From positions 1-36,463 of the IMG/VR virus record IMGVR_UViG_3300048091_000082: a DNA stretch of 36,463 nt; one strand, 5' to 3'. Below are positions 7,310-16,901 of this stretch, piece by piece (position 1 is the stretch's first letter; each line of letters begins with the position of its first letter). The notes under the pieces were generated by a model that had not been told where the DNA came from, searched no databases, and saw only the letters and a list, made by a program, of their open reading frames with translations. This DNA comes from a virus. The position numbers and the translations under genes are program-made.

Positions 7310-9418
7310 TCAGCCTCCCAGGTAGATGCAAGGAATAACGAGAATGGTGTCGGTTGATGCGAACTCGATGGTTTGCCCGGCAGCGACGCGGGCTTTCGCA
7401 ACCGTGTAGCAGCGGACCACGTCATCGACCGGGCAGGAGGAATCCGCGCCGATGTTCTGGCGCATCGCCACGCCCGGGATCGAACTCGTCACCAGCAGGT
7501 CGTCGGGACCAATCGGCCCGCCTTCGCCGCAGACCTTGATCGAGCCCTCGCCCACCGCGTTGACCGCGACCAGGGTATGGCTGTCGGCCAGGTCGTAGTA
7601 GGCGCCGGCCATCAGGTCGTGCGTGATCGGGTTGCCCTCAGCGTCCTCGCTGTAGCTGCGGGCGTCGATCATCGCGGCCGGCGCATGCTCACCGAGTGGT
7701 CCGGCCACGACTGCGACTGGGCCGCGCACCCCGCGTTGGTATGGCTGGCTGGAGCGCGCCATGGTAAACAGCGTATTGCTGTAGCCGCGACTAGCTACGC
7801 AGGCCACGTCCACCATCAGGTCGCCCAGGTCAGGCACGGCGTCATTCGGCACCAAGCCATCGTGCGCCCCGGTGAACGGGCCGTAGTTGGTGCCGCTGCC
7901 GTCGGCGTAAATGTCGTAGGCCCCGGCCATGCCGACAATGCCCGACGTGCCGTAGTTGGTATTTGCCGCCTGCACGCCATGCGCGGTCGAGGCACTGCCC
8001 ACCGCCTTGGCCGAAATCGCCACTGCGCCCGAGGTCGCTACGGTGGTGGCGGTAATGGTCGGCTTGGTCGGGTCGGCAAGGTTGCCGAAAGTGGCCACGC
8101 TGAACAGCCCCTTGGTGGACGAGACCACGCCGGTGCTGGCCACCTGGAATTCGCCGCTTGGGCCGAGTGAAACGGTCACGCCGCTGATCTGGCCACCGCT
8201 GATCTTCGTCGCGGAAAAGGTGCCGTCCACCACCATGTTGCCGTTGATGTAAGCGGCCAGGGTCAGCCACGAACCGCTGTCGTAGAAGCGGGTCTGGGTG
8301 AACGTCGTGTTGTTGGTCAGCGTGACGATATCGCGGTTCTTCGGCGTGCCGTAGCCCGCCAGCGCCACCTCGTTGGTGGCCCCCGGGCTTGACCAGCTGC
8401 TGTAGCCAGTGGCCACGATGTTGACCGTGCCGCGCTGGCCATCGTTGCCATCGCCGCCGGCACTGCCGGCCGCGCCCGCCTTCGACTTGGCCACCGTGAA
8501 TACCTTGTCGATGTTCACTCCCTTGTAGGCGGCGCGGAACGTCACGCTAGCCGTGTCGGCGGTCATGGCACTGACGCTGTACACGCCGGCACCGTTGATC
8601 GCGCCGGTGATGCTGGTCGATCCCACTACGCTGTAGGTGACAGCCACGTTGCCGGTCATGTCGGCGATGCCGTCGAACACCTTGAAAGTGCCGCTGGCGG
8701 TGGCGTAGCTGGCCACGGTGCCGGCCGCATCGGTCGCCACATTGACCGCTTCATTGGTCAGCAGGCCAGTCAGCGCATCGGTGCCTTCGCGCACCTTGAC
8801 GATCGTCACCTGATCGACCAAGCCGTCCTGCGCCACCTGGACGGTCACCGAGTCGGTGCCCATGTTGGCGAATGTCAGGAACTTCTGGCTGGCGCTACCG
8901 CCGGCAGTGAGCGTGGCGGTCCCCGAGGGGATCGTGAAGGACGGTGAGCCAAACACGTTCTGGCCGACCGCCGTCAGCGAAATGCTCGACGGCGCGTTGG
9001 TGCCATTCTTGGCGATCTGGAATACCTGGCTCGACGCCATCAGCGCCAAGCCCTTGGCGGTGGCGCCCGTCGCGCCATCGGTCACCCGGACCACCGTCTG
9101 CGAGGCCGTGAAGTTCACGCCATCCTTGGTGATCGCCGCAGTCACGGTCACGCTGTCGGTCGTGATGTCCGCGCTGGCCAGTGTCGCGTTATTGCCAGTG
9201 ACCGTAAGCGGGACGGCCGGCGCCGCCGAGAATGTCACGGCACCGGTCATGTTCAGCAGCATCGCCGAGAAGATGATGCTGGCTGGCGCGGGCGTGGTGC
9301 CGGCCACCTTGATGACGTTGGCGCTGGACGCGAGCAGTAGGGCGCGGTCGGTCGGTGGTGTCGATCTTTGTGCAGACGTCTGCAAAAGCACGTCGCGGTC
9401 GTTCAGCACTTCGCTCAT
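7310..9418 (-). CDS. Central tail fibre protein with Ig-like repeats and collagen-like linker
   Basis: The 702-residue protein has several Ig-like beta repeats in its N-terminal half (for example FSAAPAVPLTVTGNNATL and TKDGVNFTASQTVV). A short collagen-like Gly-X-Y stretch (GAAGSAGGDGNDGQRG, about residues 309-326) follows, then a fibre segment (INGNMVVDGTFSATKISGG) like that following the hub in lambda gpJ-type proteins, and a C-terminal globular domain from about 560. The ATG at 9418 overlaps the hub stop (ATGA). It probably continues the tail tip below the hub and may contact the cell surface. One copy of the dispersed palindrome lies in its first codons. Confidence 0.7.
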   Translation of the reverse strand: MSEVLNDRDVLLQTSAQRSTPPTDRALLLASSANVIKVAGTTPAPASIIFSAMLLNMTGAVTFSAAPAVPLTVTGNNATLASADITTDSVTVTAAITKDGVNFTASQTVVRVTDGATGATAKGLALMASSQVFQIAKNGTNAPSSISLTAVGQNVFGSPSFTIPSGTATLTAGGSASQKFLTFANMGTDSVTVQVAQDGLVDQVTIVKVREGTDALTGLLTNEAVNVATDAAGTVASYATASGTFKVFDGIADMTGNVAVTYSVVGSTSITGAINGAGVYSVSAMTADTASVTFRAAYKGVNIDKVFTVAKSKAGAAGSAGGDGNDGQRGTVNIVATGYSSWSSPGATNEVALAGYGTPKNRDIVTLTNNTTFTQTRFYDSGSWLTLAAYINGNMVVDGTFSATKISGGQISGVTVSLGPSGEFQVASTGVVSSTKGLFSVATFGNLADPTKPTITATTVATSGAVAISAKAVGSASTAHGVQAANTNYGTSGIVGMAGAYDIYADGSGTNYGPFTGAHDGLVPNDAVPDLGDLMVDVACVASRGYSNTLFTMARSSQPYQRGVRGPVAVVAGPLGEHAPAAMIDARSYSEDAEGNPITHDLMAGAYYDLADSHTLVAVNAVGEGSIKVCGEGGPIGPDDLLVTSSIPGVAMRQNIGADSSCPVDDVVRCYTVAKARVAAGQTIEFASTDTILVIPCIYLGG
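9370..9385. repeat. Dispersed palindrome, copy A
   Basis: GTGCAGACGTCTGCAA matches the 16-bp palindrome GTGCAGACGTCTGCAC at 15 of 16 positions; its inner 14 bp are perfect. It lies inside codons 12-17 of the central fibre gene. See copies B-E at 18429, 25430, 33063 and 34121. Confidence 0.85.
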
Positions 9419-10890
9419 ACGATAAACCCTACTTTGACGCGGCAAGTCACCCAATCACGGCCGAGAGACACCACCATGCCGGTGACGCCGTTCTGCATGC
9501 CGAAGCGCGGGTGATAAACGGTGATGGCCTGCCCGAGCTCGAGCGTGAGCAATTCGGGCAGCCCATCGAATTGATAGGTGGTGCGGGGCACCTTCCACAA
9601 GTCCAGGCGACGTTGCGCCTCGGCGTCCGCGTCGACGCGGCGCAACAACATCGTGTCCTGCTGCAGCGGCTCGCCGTTCAACTTGTAGGTGGCCAGCACG
9701 CCGGCGTCGCTCTTGGTCGTGGTCAGCCACTCGGTGGCGTACAGCGCCTTGTGCTCTTCGGGGATCGCGGTCACCAGCCCGGCCTGCACGGTCCAGGCCT
9801 TCGCGAACCCCAGCTTGACCGCGCCCACGGCCTCGGTGCGGCTGACCGGCTCCAGCGTCCGTTCCACCATCTGCTGCGGCCGGACCACGACCGGCACGCC
9901 TGGCGCCGGCAGTGCGATCTGGATCAGGCGCAGCTTGCCGAGGCTCGACATCGACAGCTGCGCGCCCAGGCTTCCGGTAAGCATCTGGCAGGCGGCCAGC
10001 ACGTTCAGGCGGTCGGGCGCGGCAAGCCCCATCGGTTCGGGGTGCGCCGCGTCGAACGCCGCCAGGTTGGCCATGTCCAGGTCGGCCACCGTAAAGCGGT
10101 CGGTGGCTTTGCCGTAGCCCGTCACCAGGCGCTGCACCAGCTGCGCGCACGACGTGCGGTAGCTGACCGCGCCCTCTTTGTCGCCCTGCACCGAGACCGT
10201 GACGGCGCCTGCAGGCGAGTGCTCGAGCGTGAAGGTGCCGGCGCCGTTGTCGACGGTGGCGGCCACCGGGACGCCGTTGTCGCGCACCTCGAAGATGCTT
10301 TCCACCGGCCCGCCGTGCACCTGGTACTTGAGCAAGGCCGGGTCGATCAGCAGCGGCGACACGTTGTGCGCTTCGCCAAATACCATCGGGATCAGCGCGT
10401 CCTTGTTCTGCGTGAGCCCGCCCAACTTCGCCTCGGTGATCGGCGTGTTCAAGCGCTGCAGCTTGTCCCGCAACTTCAGCGCAAGCTTCAGCCGGCCGCG
10501 CGGCGCGATGTCCGCGGTGATCCCGTCGAAGATCGGGCGGAAGTCGGCGCGCGGCCAGCGCACGTCGCCCACGTACGCCTTGAACGTCCGGTTGGTCCAG
10601 ACGTAGCCCAGCCAGGCATCGCGCTCGCCGCCATAGTTGTCGATCTCGACATCGCCGGCGGACAGCGCGCCATCGCCGGTCAGGGACAACTCCTCGGTGA
10701 ACAGCACGCCGACCGCCACGATCGGGCGGTAGTGCGTGTTGGCCGGCACGTCCATGGGCGAGGTGTTGTACGGCTTGGTGGCCATGTACATCACCGTCTC
10801 CACGCCGAAGACTTGCGCGGTCGCCTCGATCAACACGACGCGCCGCGCGTCCGGGCTTTTCAGCCAGGCTTGAAACTGGTCATCTGTCAT
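9415..10890 (-). CDS. Tail hub or baseplate protein
   Basis: The 491-residue protein follows the tape measure and precedes the fibres, the usual place of the distal tail and hub proteins. It begins with a region about cofactor-free beta structure (YRPIVAVGVLFTEELSL, DVEIDNYGGERDAWLGY) and a part that resembles hub proteins taking part in tail-tip assembly (LTLELGQAITVYHPRFGMQ near the end, a barrel-like motif seen in hubs). No catalytic residues are evident. It is linked by ATGA overlaps to genes on both sides, so tape measure, hub and fibre are probably made in fixed ratio. The exact family is not recognised. Confidence 0.65.
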   Translation of the reverse strand: MTDDQFQAWLKSPDARRVVLIEATAQVFGVETVMYMATKPYNTSPMDVPANTHYRPIVAVGVLFTEELSLTGDGALSAGDVEIDNYGGERDAWLGYVWTNRTFKAYVGDVRWPRADFRPIFDGITADIAPRGRLKLALKLRDKLQRLNTPITEAKLGGLTQNKDALIPMVFGEAHNVSPLLIDPALLKYQVHGGPVESIFEVRDNGVPVAATVDNGAGTFTLEHSPAGAVTVSVQGDKEGAVSYRTSCAQLVQRLVTGYGKATDRFTVADLDMANLAAFDAAHPEPMGLAAPDRLNVLAACQMLTGSLGAQLSMSSLGKLRLIQIALPAPGVPVVVRPQQMVERTLEPVSRTEAVGAVKLGFAKAWTVQAGLVTAIPEEHKALYATEWLTTTKSDAGVLATYKLNGEPLQQDTMLLRRVDADAEAQRRLDLWKVPRTTYQFDGLPELLTLELGQAITVYHPRFGMQNGVTGMVVSLGRDWVTCRVKVGFIV

Positions 10891-13800
10891 TGTGGGTTCA
10901 CCCTTGTCTCACGTGTTTGCCCGGCAGCCTTGATCGCATCCGCCGCAGCGGCAGCAACCTTCTCCGCGTTGCTGCTGGAGGCTGCAGCCAGCGCCTGCAT
11001 CAAGTCGCCGGTCTGTTCGGCTGCATCGGCACGCAGCCCCTCAACCTGGTCCTTGAGTGCCTGGTTATCGGCGGTCAGTTTCTTGATCGCTTCCACCAGC
11101 GGGACCATGTTCGACGTGCCCATTGCGCTGTAATCGATCGGCGCCGCCATCAGCGCAGTCCCGGCCGGGCTGCGGTACTCGTCGCTCTGGCTAATCGCCT
11201 TCGCGATATCGCCGATGGACATACCGTCGGACAGGCGCTGCTGCCAGAACTGCGTGCCTGCAGCGTCCGGCGCGCGGCCGAGCATTTCCTCGTACAGCGA
11301 CTGGATCGCGCTCGACTGCGACTGCTGCAGCGCAGCCGAGCCGGATCCGCCCATCGCCTCGGCCAGCGCGTCGATCGCCTCGGTCACGGTCAACACCGCG
11401 TCCTTGACATCGACAAGCCCGTCCACCTGGGCATTCAAGGCTTCGAGGCTCGCTTGTGCGATATCGACCTGCTGCGACGCCCAATCGATCGCCTCTTCCG
11501 TGGCGGCCTGGGCGTACGCAAAGTCGCGCTGGTATTGATCCCCGCTCGCATTGGCCACTTGCGACGCCTGCAGGAAGGCGGTATAGGCCTCCTGGTAGTG
11601 CGCCTGGGCTTCGGTGTCGCCACCCCGGGCGTCGGCCAGCGTGCGCTCGTACTGCGACTTCGCCTCGGCATACTTCTCCTGCGGCGTCAGCGGCGACAGC
11701 GAGCCGAGCAGCGTGCTGTCGTGCAGGTGGCGCAGGTTGGTAGCGAACGAAGACATCTGATCGCTGGTCGCCTTAATCGCGTCCTGCTCGCGCTGATAGG
11801 CCTCCGTCAGCGCAGCCCGGGCGCCGGATACGGTGGTGATCGCGTCAGCCGTATCTGCCAGCTCCGGATGCAGCTCGGCGAACGCATGCTCAACGCTGAG
11901 CAGCATCGCCACATTACTGGCGCCAGCATCGCCCAGCTTCATCTGCGCCTCGAACAGCGCGCGGAATTCGGCGCGCGTCGCCGGCATCTGCAATGCCGCC
12001 TTCTTGAACGCTTCCTCGAGCTGGCCGGACATCGCGACCGCCTTCTCGCCTTCGCTGTAGAAGTCGTCGTAATAGGTGCCCGCGCTCGCGGCCAGCGCGT
12101 CGATGCCACCAGCCGCTGCGATCAGCTTGGATACGGCCGAATCGCTCAGGTCCGCGAAGCCGGCCAGGTGCTGCCCCATCAGCGTCAGCGCGCTTTGCGT
12201 GGCGTTGATCGCGTCGACGGTCTTGGCCAGGTCGTCGAGCGCCGGCGCGTCGCCCAGGTCGTCGAGCATCTTCGTGGCCCAGCCGGGCAGCCCGATCTGG
12301 TCCAGCGCCGTGCGCACAGACTTGCTCACCTCGGCCAGGTACTGCTGCTGCCCGGCCTCACCGTCGGCGAAGACCTTGGGCGCCCACGGGCCGTTGCCGC
12401 GCGCATCCTGCCAGTCGAGCACCTTCTGCGGGCCGAACTGCCCATCGCCCTGTTTGTTGATCACCAGGCCGCCCCACGCGCCATCCTTCGACGAGTCGTC
12501 GGCAAACGCCGTGGCCACCGCGTAGCCAGCCTTCTGGCCGAACGAGCTTGCGGTGCTGTCCAGGATCGAGGCGATGCTCGATGCGACGCCAGACACGAAC
12601 TTCTCGGTGTCGGCAGAGGTGGCGGTCTTCTCGAAGTGCAGCGACTCGGCCGCGATGACCGAGGTGTGACCGTACGACGATTCCGCAGCGCCGCCGGTGT
12701 GCGGCGTGCCGGAATGGTCGAGCGACTTGGACAGGGCATACAGGGCCGCTACACCAAGCGCGATCGGGCCCAGGGCGCCAGCAGCCATGCCAAGGCCGGA
12801 CATCGCGCCAGCGGCCGTGCCGGTGCCGATCAGCGAGCCGGCAGCGCCGAGCGAACCGGCGAGCGTGGTCGATCCCGTCAGCCAACCGGCGCCGGCCAGC
12901 ATCGAACCACTCAAGCCACCGGCGCCGAACATCGTGCCCAGCGCCGCGCCGGCCATCGATCCGCCAGCGCTCGACGCCCCGCTCATCGCCGCGCCGGTAG
13001 CCATGCCGCTCATGCCGGTACTGGATACGGAGGCGCCAATGTCGATGATCCACTGCTTGACCGTGATCTGGTACAGCAGGTCGTACAAGCCATTCTTCAG
13101 CGTGTCCTCGAGCCGGTCGAAGGCGCTCTTGCCGCTGTCGAAGATCGACACGAACGTATCGTGCGCGGTCTGGTCGATCGAGGCCCACATCTGCTTGTCC
13201 GCATCGAGCTGCGGCTTGAGCAGCTGGTTGCGATACCAGATGTCGTATTGCGTCTGCAGGGCCTTCTGTGCGTCCGTGCCGTCGCCGGCAAGCTGGATGC
13301 GCTCTTGCCAGGTCTCGGCGTCGATCCGCAGCAGCGCGGCCGCGCGGTCCTTGTCGTCGAAGATGGCTTCCGCGCCGAAGCGCTTGTTTTCCTCGGCCAG
13401 CTGGTAGGCATAGCCGAGCGCTTTGGTCTGCGCGAGCGTGGCCTGTTCGACCTCAGTGCGCATCTCGCTCTCAGCGCGCAGCTGCGCGATCTGCTCGTCG
13501 GTGATCGGCTTGCCGGATCGGCGCACGTCGAACAGGTACTTCTCGAGCGCAGCCTCATTCTTGACCTTCACCATCGCGATCTCGCGCGCATCGGCCGACT
13601 TGCCGTAGAGGGCGTATTCGGCCGCCAGCGCATCGTTCGCAGCATTGCGCGCCTGGGCGCTCTGCTGCATCTGGTCGAGCACTTCCTTTTCCATCTGGCG
13701 GGCTTTGATGTTCTGCTCGATCGCATCCCACTCCGCGAGCATCACATCGACCGCATCCCGCTGATCGGCGGTCAGCTTCACCTTCCCTGCAGCCAGCTCC

Positions 13801-15143
13801 TGGTCGAGCTTGATCCGGGCCTTCTGGCTCTCGGTCGCGTCCTGGTCGATGGCCAGCTCGAGCTTGCCCACCTCGATCTTGGCGCCGATAGCAGAAACCA
13901 GCTTCGCGTACTCTTCCGCCTGCTTCGCTTTGTCCTTATCGTTGCCGGTGGTGTAGTCCAGTTGTGGTAGATCTGGTGAACCGCTCCCGCCGCCGTCGCC
14001 CCCGTCCTTTGGCCGGTCCGCGATGCGCTTGAGCACCGCTTGCTCCATCAGGTTGGCCGGCTTGTTCCAGAGGTCGTCGTATTTCTTGTTCGCCTCTTCC
14101 AGCACCTTGTTGCGGGCCGCGACCGCGTCGCGGATCTCCTGCAGCGGATCGCCGCCGGTCAGGACCTTGTATGCTGCCTTGACCGGGTTCGCGTTCTCAG
14201 CCAATACCGCTGCGGTCTGGATGTCCGCGGCGACGACCCTGAAGCTGCCAGCTACAGCACCGTTGACCTTCGCCAGTAAAACGGCCACATCGACGATACG
14301 CGCCAGGCCAACCGCGGCATCGTCGGCCCATTCCGAAAGACTGCCATCCGTTAGCCCATCCTTAGCGTTAGCGACATCCGTGAGCGCAGTGGCGAAATCG
14401 TTCATCGCCGGCAGCGTGGCCAGCGCGATCGATTCCCACAGCTCCTCTGACTTGACGCGCAAGCGCCCGAGGTTGTCCTGCATATCCGCGCCACGCTTTG
14501 CTGCCGCCGCCGAAACGCTGCCGAACTTGTCGACGTTCTCAGCCAGGTCGTTCAGGTAAGGCAGCAGGTCGGCGCCGGATTTTCCGAACAGGTCGGTCAC
14601 GAGCGCGGCCTTCGCGGCGCCATCCCGGTATTCCTGCAGGCGCTTCGCAACGTCGATGAATACCTGCGCCGGCTCGCGCATCTTGCCGGCGGAGTCCTTC
14701 GACGAAACCCCGAGTGCGGCAAGCGCCTTCTGCGTCTTGTTGGTGTCGTCGTCGACAGTGGCCATGCCCTTGGCCAGCCTCGAGATGGAAGTGTCTACCG
14801 AGTCGATATTGGCGCCGAATGCGACGGCCACCTTCTGCATTTTCGACAGCGTCTCGACCGTCGATCCGGTCTTCTGCGCCATGTCGTCGAGCTTACCCAG
14901 CGTATCGATCGAATGGTTCAGCTGGTCCATCACCGCATTCACGCCGACAACGGCGGCTGCAAACCCGGCCACCTTCTTGACGACTTTCCCGATCGCCTCG
15001 TCGGCTTTGGCACTCGCCTGGTCAAATCCCTTCTGAACGTTTTGGGCGAACTTCAACGCGTCCTGTTCGGACTTATTGAGACCCTGCGTGTACTGGGCAT
15101 ATTCCAGCGCGAGCTTGACAACCAGCGAACCGAGAGCGGACAT
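10887..15143 (-). CDS. Tape measure protein
   Basis: The 1418-residue protein is the longest in the phage and follows the tail chaperones, as tape measures do. It is mostly helical and rich in Ala, Lys and Gln. Long coiled-coil parts lie at about 1-70 and 400-680, and a Gly/Ala-rich hydrophobic region at about 708-808 (GTMFGAGGLSGSML) may insert in the host membrane during DNA entry. Near the C-terminus (about 1280-1327) is a DUF4214-like segment (LYEEMLGRAPDAAGTQFWQQ). By the lambda-type rule of about 1.5 angstrom per residue it would set a tail near 210 nm. The start has GGAG about 8 bases upstream. Confidence 0.92.
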   Translation of the reverse strand: MSALGSLVVKLALEYAQYTQGLNKSEQDALKFAQNVQKGFDQASAKADEAIGKVVKKVAGFAAAVVGVNAVMDQLNHSIDTLGKLDDMAQKTGSTVETLSKMQKVAVAFGANIDSVDTSISRLAKGMATVDDDTNKTQKALAALGVSSKDSAGKMREPAQVFIDVAKRLQEYRDGAAKAALVTDLFGKSGADLLPYLNDLAENVDKFGSVSAAAAKRGADMQDNLGRLRVKSEELWESIALATLPAMNDFATALTDVANAKDGLTDGSLSEWADDAAVGLARIVDVAVLLAKVNGAVAGSFRVVAADIQTAAVLAENANPVKAAYKVLTGGDPLQEIRDAVAARNKVLEEANKKYDDLWNKPANLMEQAVLKRIADRPKDGGDGGGSGSPDLPQLDYTTGNDKDKAKQAEEYAKLVSAIGAKIEVGKLELAIDQDATESQKARIKLDQELAAGKVKLTADQRDAVDVMLAEWDAIEQNIKARQMEKEVLDQMQQSAQARNAANDALAAEYALYGKSADAREIAMVKVKNEAALEKYLFDVRRSGKPITDEQIAQLRAESEMRTEVEQATLAQTKALGYAYQLAEENKRFGAEAIFDDKDRAAALLRIDAETWQERIQLAGDGTDAQKALQTQYDIWYRNQLLKPQLDADKQMWASIDQTAHDTFVSIFDSGKSAFDRLEDTLKNGLYDLLYQITVKQWIIDIGASVSSTGMSGMATGAAMSGASSAGGSMAGAALGTMFGAGGLSGSMLAGAGWLTGSTTLAGSLGAAGSLIGTGTAAGAMSGLGMAAGALGPIALGVAALYALSKSLDHSGTPHTGGAAESSYGHTSVIAAESLHFEKTATSADTEKFVSGVASSIASILDSTASSFGQKAGYAVATAFADDSSKDGAWGGLVINKQGDGQFGPQKVLDWQDARGNGPWAPKVFADGEAGQQQYLAEVSKSVRTALDQIGLPGWATKMLDDLGDAPALDDLAKTVDAINATQSALTLMGQHLAGFADLSDSAVSKLIAAAGGIDALAASAGTYYDDFYSEGEKAVAMSGQLEEAFKKAALQMPATRAEFRALFEAQMKLGDAGASNVAMLLSVEHAFAELHPELADTADAITTVSGARAALTEAYQREQDAIKATSDQMSSFATNLRHLHDSTLLGSLSPLTPQEKYAEAKSQYERTLADARGGDTEAQAHYQEAYTAFLQASQVANASGDQYQRDFAYAQAATEEAIDWASQQVDIAQASLEALNAQVDGLVDVKDAVLTVTEAIDALAEAMGGSGSAALQQSQSSAIQSLYEEMLGRAPDAAGTQFWQQRLSDGMSIGDIAKAISQSDEYRSPAGTALMAAPIDYSAMGTSNMVPLVEAIKKLTADNQALKDQVEGLRADAAEQTGDLMQALAAASSSNAEKVAAAAADAIKAAGQTRETRVNPQ

Positions 15144-15155
15144 GGATACTCCAAC

Positions 15156-15177
15156 AAAAAGACCGCCAGCGGCGGTC
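15156..15177 (-). terminator. Terminator-like hairpin before the tape measure gene
   Basis: Read on the minus strand, GACCGCC-GCT-GGCGGTC forms a 7-bp stem followed at once by TTTTT. It fills the 36-base gap between the GT stop and the tape measure start. It probably lowers tape measure expression or protects the upstream message unless antitermination is active. Confidence 0.7.
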
Positions 15178-15179
15178 GG

Positions 15180-15892
15180 TTATTTCTTAGGTTTGTTCAG
15201 CAGCGGCAGCGCGGCGCGCTCCATCAGCTCGAGGTAGTCCCAGTAGTCGGGCTGTTCCTCCGGCAGGATCCGCAGCCGCGCCATCTGGCCGGGGACGGAC
15301 TCGTACCTGATGCCGATGTATGCGGCGCCCGCCATGCCAACGCGCACATCCCACTGCGTACTGAGCTTCAGGAACAGCTGCACGGCGTTCCAGTTTTCCG
15401 GCCACACGTGGAAGTCCTGGTCGACCGGCGCGACTTCGATACGTTTGCGCGCCGCGTCGATCACGGCCGGCGGCGCCTTGGCCGCGAGGAGCTGGCCGAC
15501 GATGTCGTCGCTCATCGCGGTCTTCGGCGCCGGCCTGTCCCCGGCCCAGTGCCGCGCTGCCGCTTCTAGTTTTTTTCGCGCGCCTTGAAGATCGAGGTCC
15601 AGAAGTGGTGCGCCAGGCCGGCGGCCGCCTGCGGGATCGCCATCACCGTCTTGAAATTGGTCTCGTTGAACGGGACTTCCTGGTCGGCTTTGTCAAGCAG
15701 GTCGCTCCAGCCCTTCAGCACCTCCTTGACCACTTCCTTGCCCGACAGCTTGCGCAGCTCGTCGATTTCTTCGGAGCTGCAGCGCTTGAATACAGCCGTG
15801 AATTCGGATTGCTCGAAGCCGCCGTTCTCGGCGGGCAGGTCGACAATGACCCGCACTTGGTAGGTCGGGGTAAGCGCGATTCTGAATGCCAT
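15180..15892 (-). CDS. GT tail assembly chaperone made by -1 frameshift
   Basis: Reading the G gene up to AAC at 15569 and slipping back one base gives a continuous 237-residue product. The T part (129 residues) begins LEAAARHWAGDRPAPKTA and runs on without a stop through the DUF1799-like sequence (DQDFHVWPENWNAVQLFLKL) to 15180. An internal ATG at 15515 exists, but the open stretch between the slip site and that ATG (18 codons) and its tail-chaperone-like sequence argue for the fusion. In lambda-type phages GT recruits tail tube protein to the tape measure. Confidence 0.85.
15566..15892 (-). CDS. G tail assembly chaperone (short product)
   Basis: The 108-residue protein is the unshifted product, starting at ATG 15892 and ending ...REKN at a TAG. 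It is acidic to neutral and helical in its second half (SSEEIDELRKLSGKEVVKEV), as in the G-type chaperones that coat the tape measure before tube assembly. Normal for the family, its last codons carry the slip site. It follows the tail tube gene, with a hairpin in the gap. Confidence 0.85.
   Translation of the reverse strand: MAFRIALTPTYQVRVIVDLPAENGGFEQSEFTAVFKRCSSEEIDELRKLSGKEVVKEVLKGWSDLLDKADQEVPFNETNFKTVMAIPQAAAGLAHHFWTSIFKAREKN
15569..15575 (-). promoter_or_regulatory. Slippery heptamer A AAA AAC for -1 frameshifting
   Basis: In the G frame the codons are GAA AAA AAC TAG, so A AAA AAC is in exact slip phase and sits against the stop codon. About 23 bases downstream a GC-rich hairpin, GCCGG/CCGGC (15545-15529), could help pausing, though it is further away than usual. 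Confidence 0.85.
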
Positions 15893-15910
15893 GATGGTTC
15901 CTTGAAAATG

Positions 15911-15933
15911 AAACGGCCGGCAAGGCGCCGGTC
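15911..15933 (-). other. Hairpin between tail tube and G genes
   Basis: On the minus strand CCGGC-GCCTT-GCCGG forms a 5-bp stem (extendable past a mismatch), followed by CCGTTTCATTTT. It is weaker than the hairpins at 15156 and 20762 but has the same place, just before a ribosome site (AAGGAACC). Confidence 0.5.
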
Positions 15934-15968
15934 GCGGGGTTGCAAAACAATGTGCCCGGTGCGCCCGC

Positions 15969-16901
15969 TTAGCGGACGGTCAGGATCACTTCGTCGTTAC
16001 CGGCGTTCGGCCGGATGTCGAGCTTCGCCTGCAGCATGGCGATGCCTTCCGAGTCCTGCTGGTCGATGTCGATCACCTGGGTCTTCGCACACGCGAGCTC
16101 GACGATGTTGCCGGCGACAGTGCCGTGGATCAGCGACAAGGCCCCGAGGGTCGCGGACTTGAGCGTCGCATACCAGTCCTTCGTTGCGATGCTCTGCAGC
16201 TCCCACAGCATGGTGCCGGACGGCTCGCGGTCGGTGTTATTGATGCTCTCGCCACCGATCAGGTTGCGGTACGCCAGCGTGGCCGCCATGTCGATGTTGA
16301 TCGACTCGACCTTGCCGGCGATACCGTGCAAGGTGCACGTTGGCGTATTGGCCGCATTGACCGCCAGCGGATCCTTGAAGCCGGTGTAATCGACACCGAC
16401 CGGCAGCGCCGAGTCCGAGATCGGCGCGCACAGGCCGATGAAGCGGTACTTCATCACCGGGATGTTCTTCGAGTTGTAGTCGAACGCCACCGTGCCCTGC
16501 GCGTCGGTGCACTTGTAGAGGATACCGTCGAGCCAGTACCAGAGCGTGACGGCCTCCTCGGCGGTGCTGATCGGCGCGTACACGGTGCTGGTGACGGCAG
16601 TGACCGTTTCCGACCATGCGCAGCCGCGCAGCAGCACGCCGTACTTCGGCGCGGTACCAGCGGCGCCCGAGCCTGCGAGCTCGACCTCGAACGACACTTC
16701 ATAGTGCGCCGCTGCGAACACGCTGCCAGGGTTGCCCTTGTACGGCATCTGGACCTTGCGCTTGACGAACTCGGCAGAGACCGGCTTCGCGCTGATGTTC
16801 TGCGCGAGGATGGCGTTGGCCGCGCCGGTTGGCGCGGCATCGGTACCGGCAACTGGCTGCAGCTTCACCAGCAGCAGGCAATTCGCTGTCTTCTTACCCA
16901 T
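15969..16901 (-). CDS. Major tail tube protein
   Basis: The 310-residue protein lies directly before the G/GT chaperones and is composed mostly of beta-rich sequence, as expected of a tube subunit that stacks in rings around the tape measure. Supporting stretches are YEVSFEVELAGSG, VAFDYNSKNIPVMKYRF and the end AMLQAKLDIRPNAGNDEVILTV. The length suits tube proteins of long-tailed phages. Its start overlaps the stop of the small gene upstream by one base (TAATG). The call rests on position and character; no single diagnostic motif is claimed. Confidence 0.82.
   Translation of the reverse strand: MGKKTANCLLLVKLQPVAGTDAAPTGAANAILAQNISAKPVSAEFVKRKVQMPYKGNPGSVFAAAHYEVSFEVELAGSGAAGTAPKYGVLLRGCAWSETVTAVTSTVYAPISTAEEAVTLWYWLDGILYKCTDAQGTVAFDYNSKNIPVMKYRFIGLCAPISDSALPVGVDYTGFKDPLAVNAANTPTCTLHGIAGKVESINIDMAATLAYRNLIGGESINNTDREPSGTMLWELQSIATKDWYATLKSATLGALSLIHGTVAGNIVELACAKTQVIDIDQQDSEGIAMLQAKLDIRPNAGNDEVILTVR

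Noticed and set aside
9355-13970. Very long plus-strand open frames (592 and 1026 codons) opposite the hub and tape measure genes
   Set aside because: They are GC-rich antisense shadows: composition is arginine/histidine/leucine-heavy, no ribosome sites or motifs are seen, and the opposite strand has clear tail genes.
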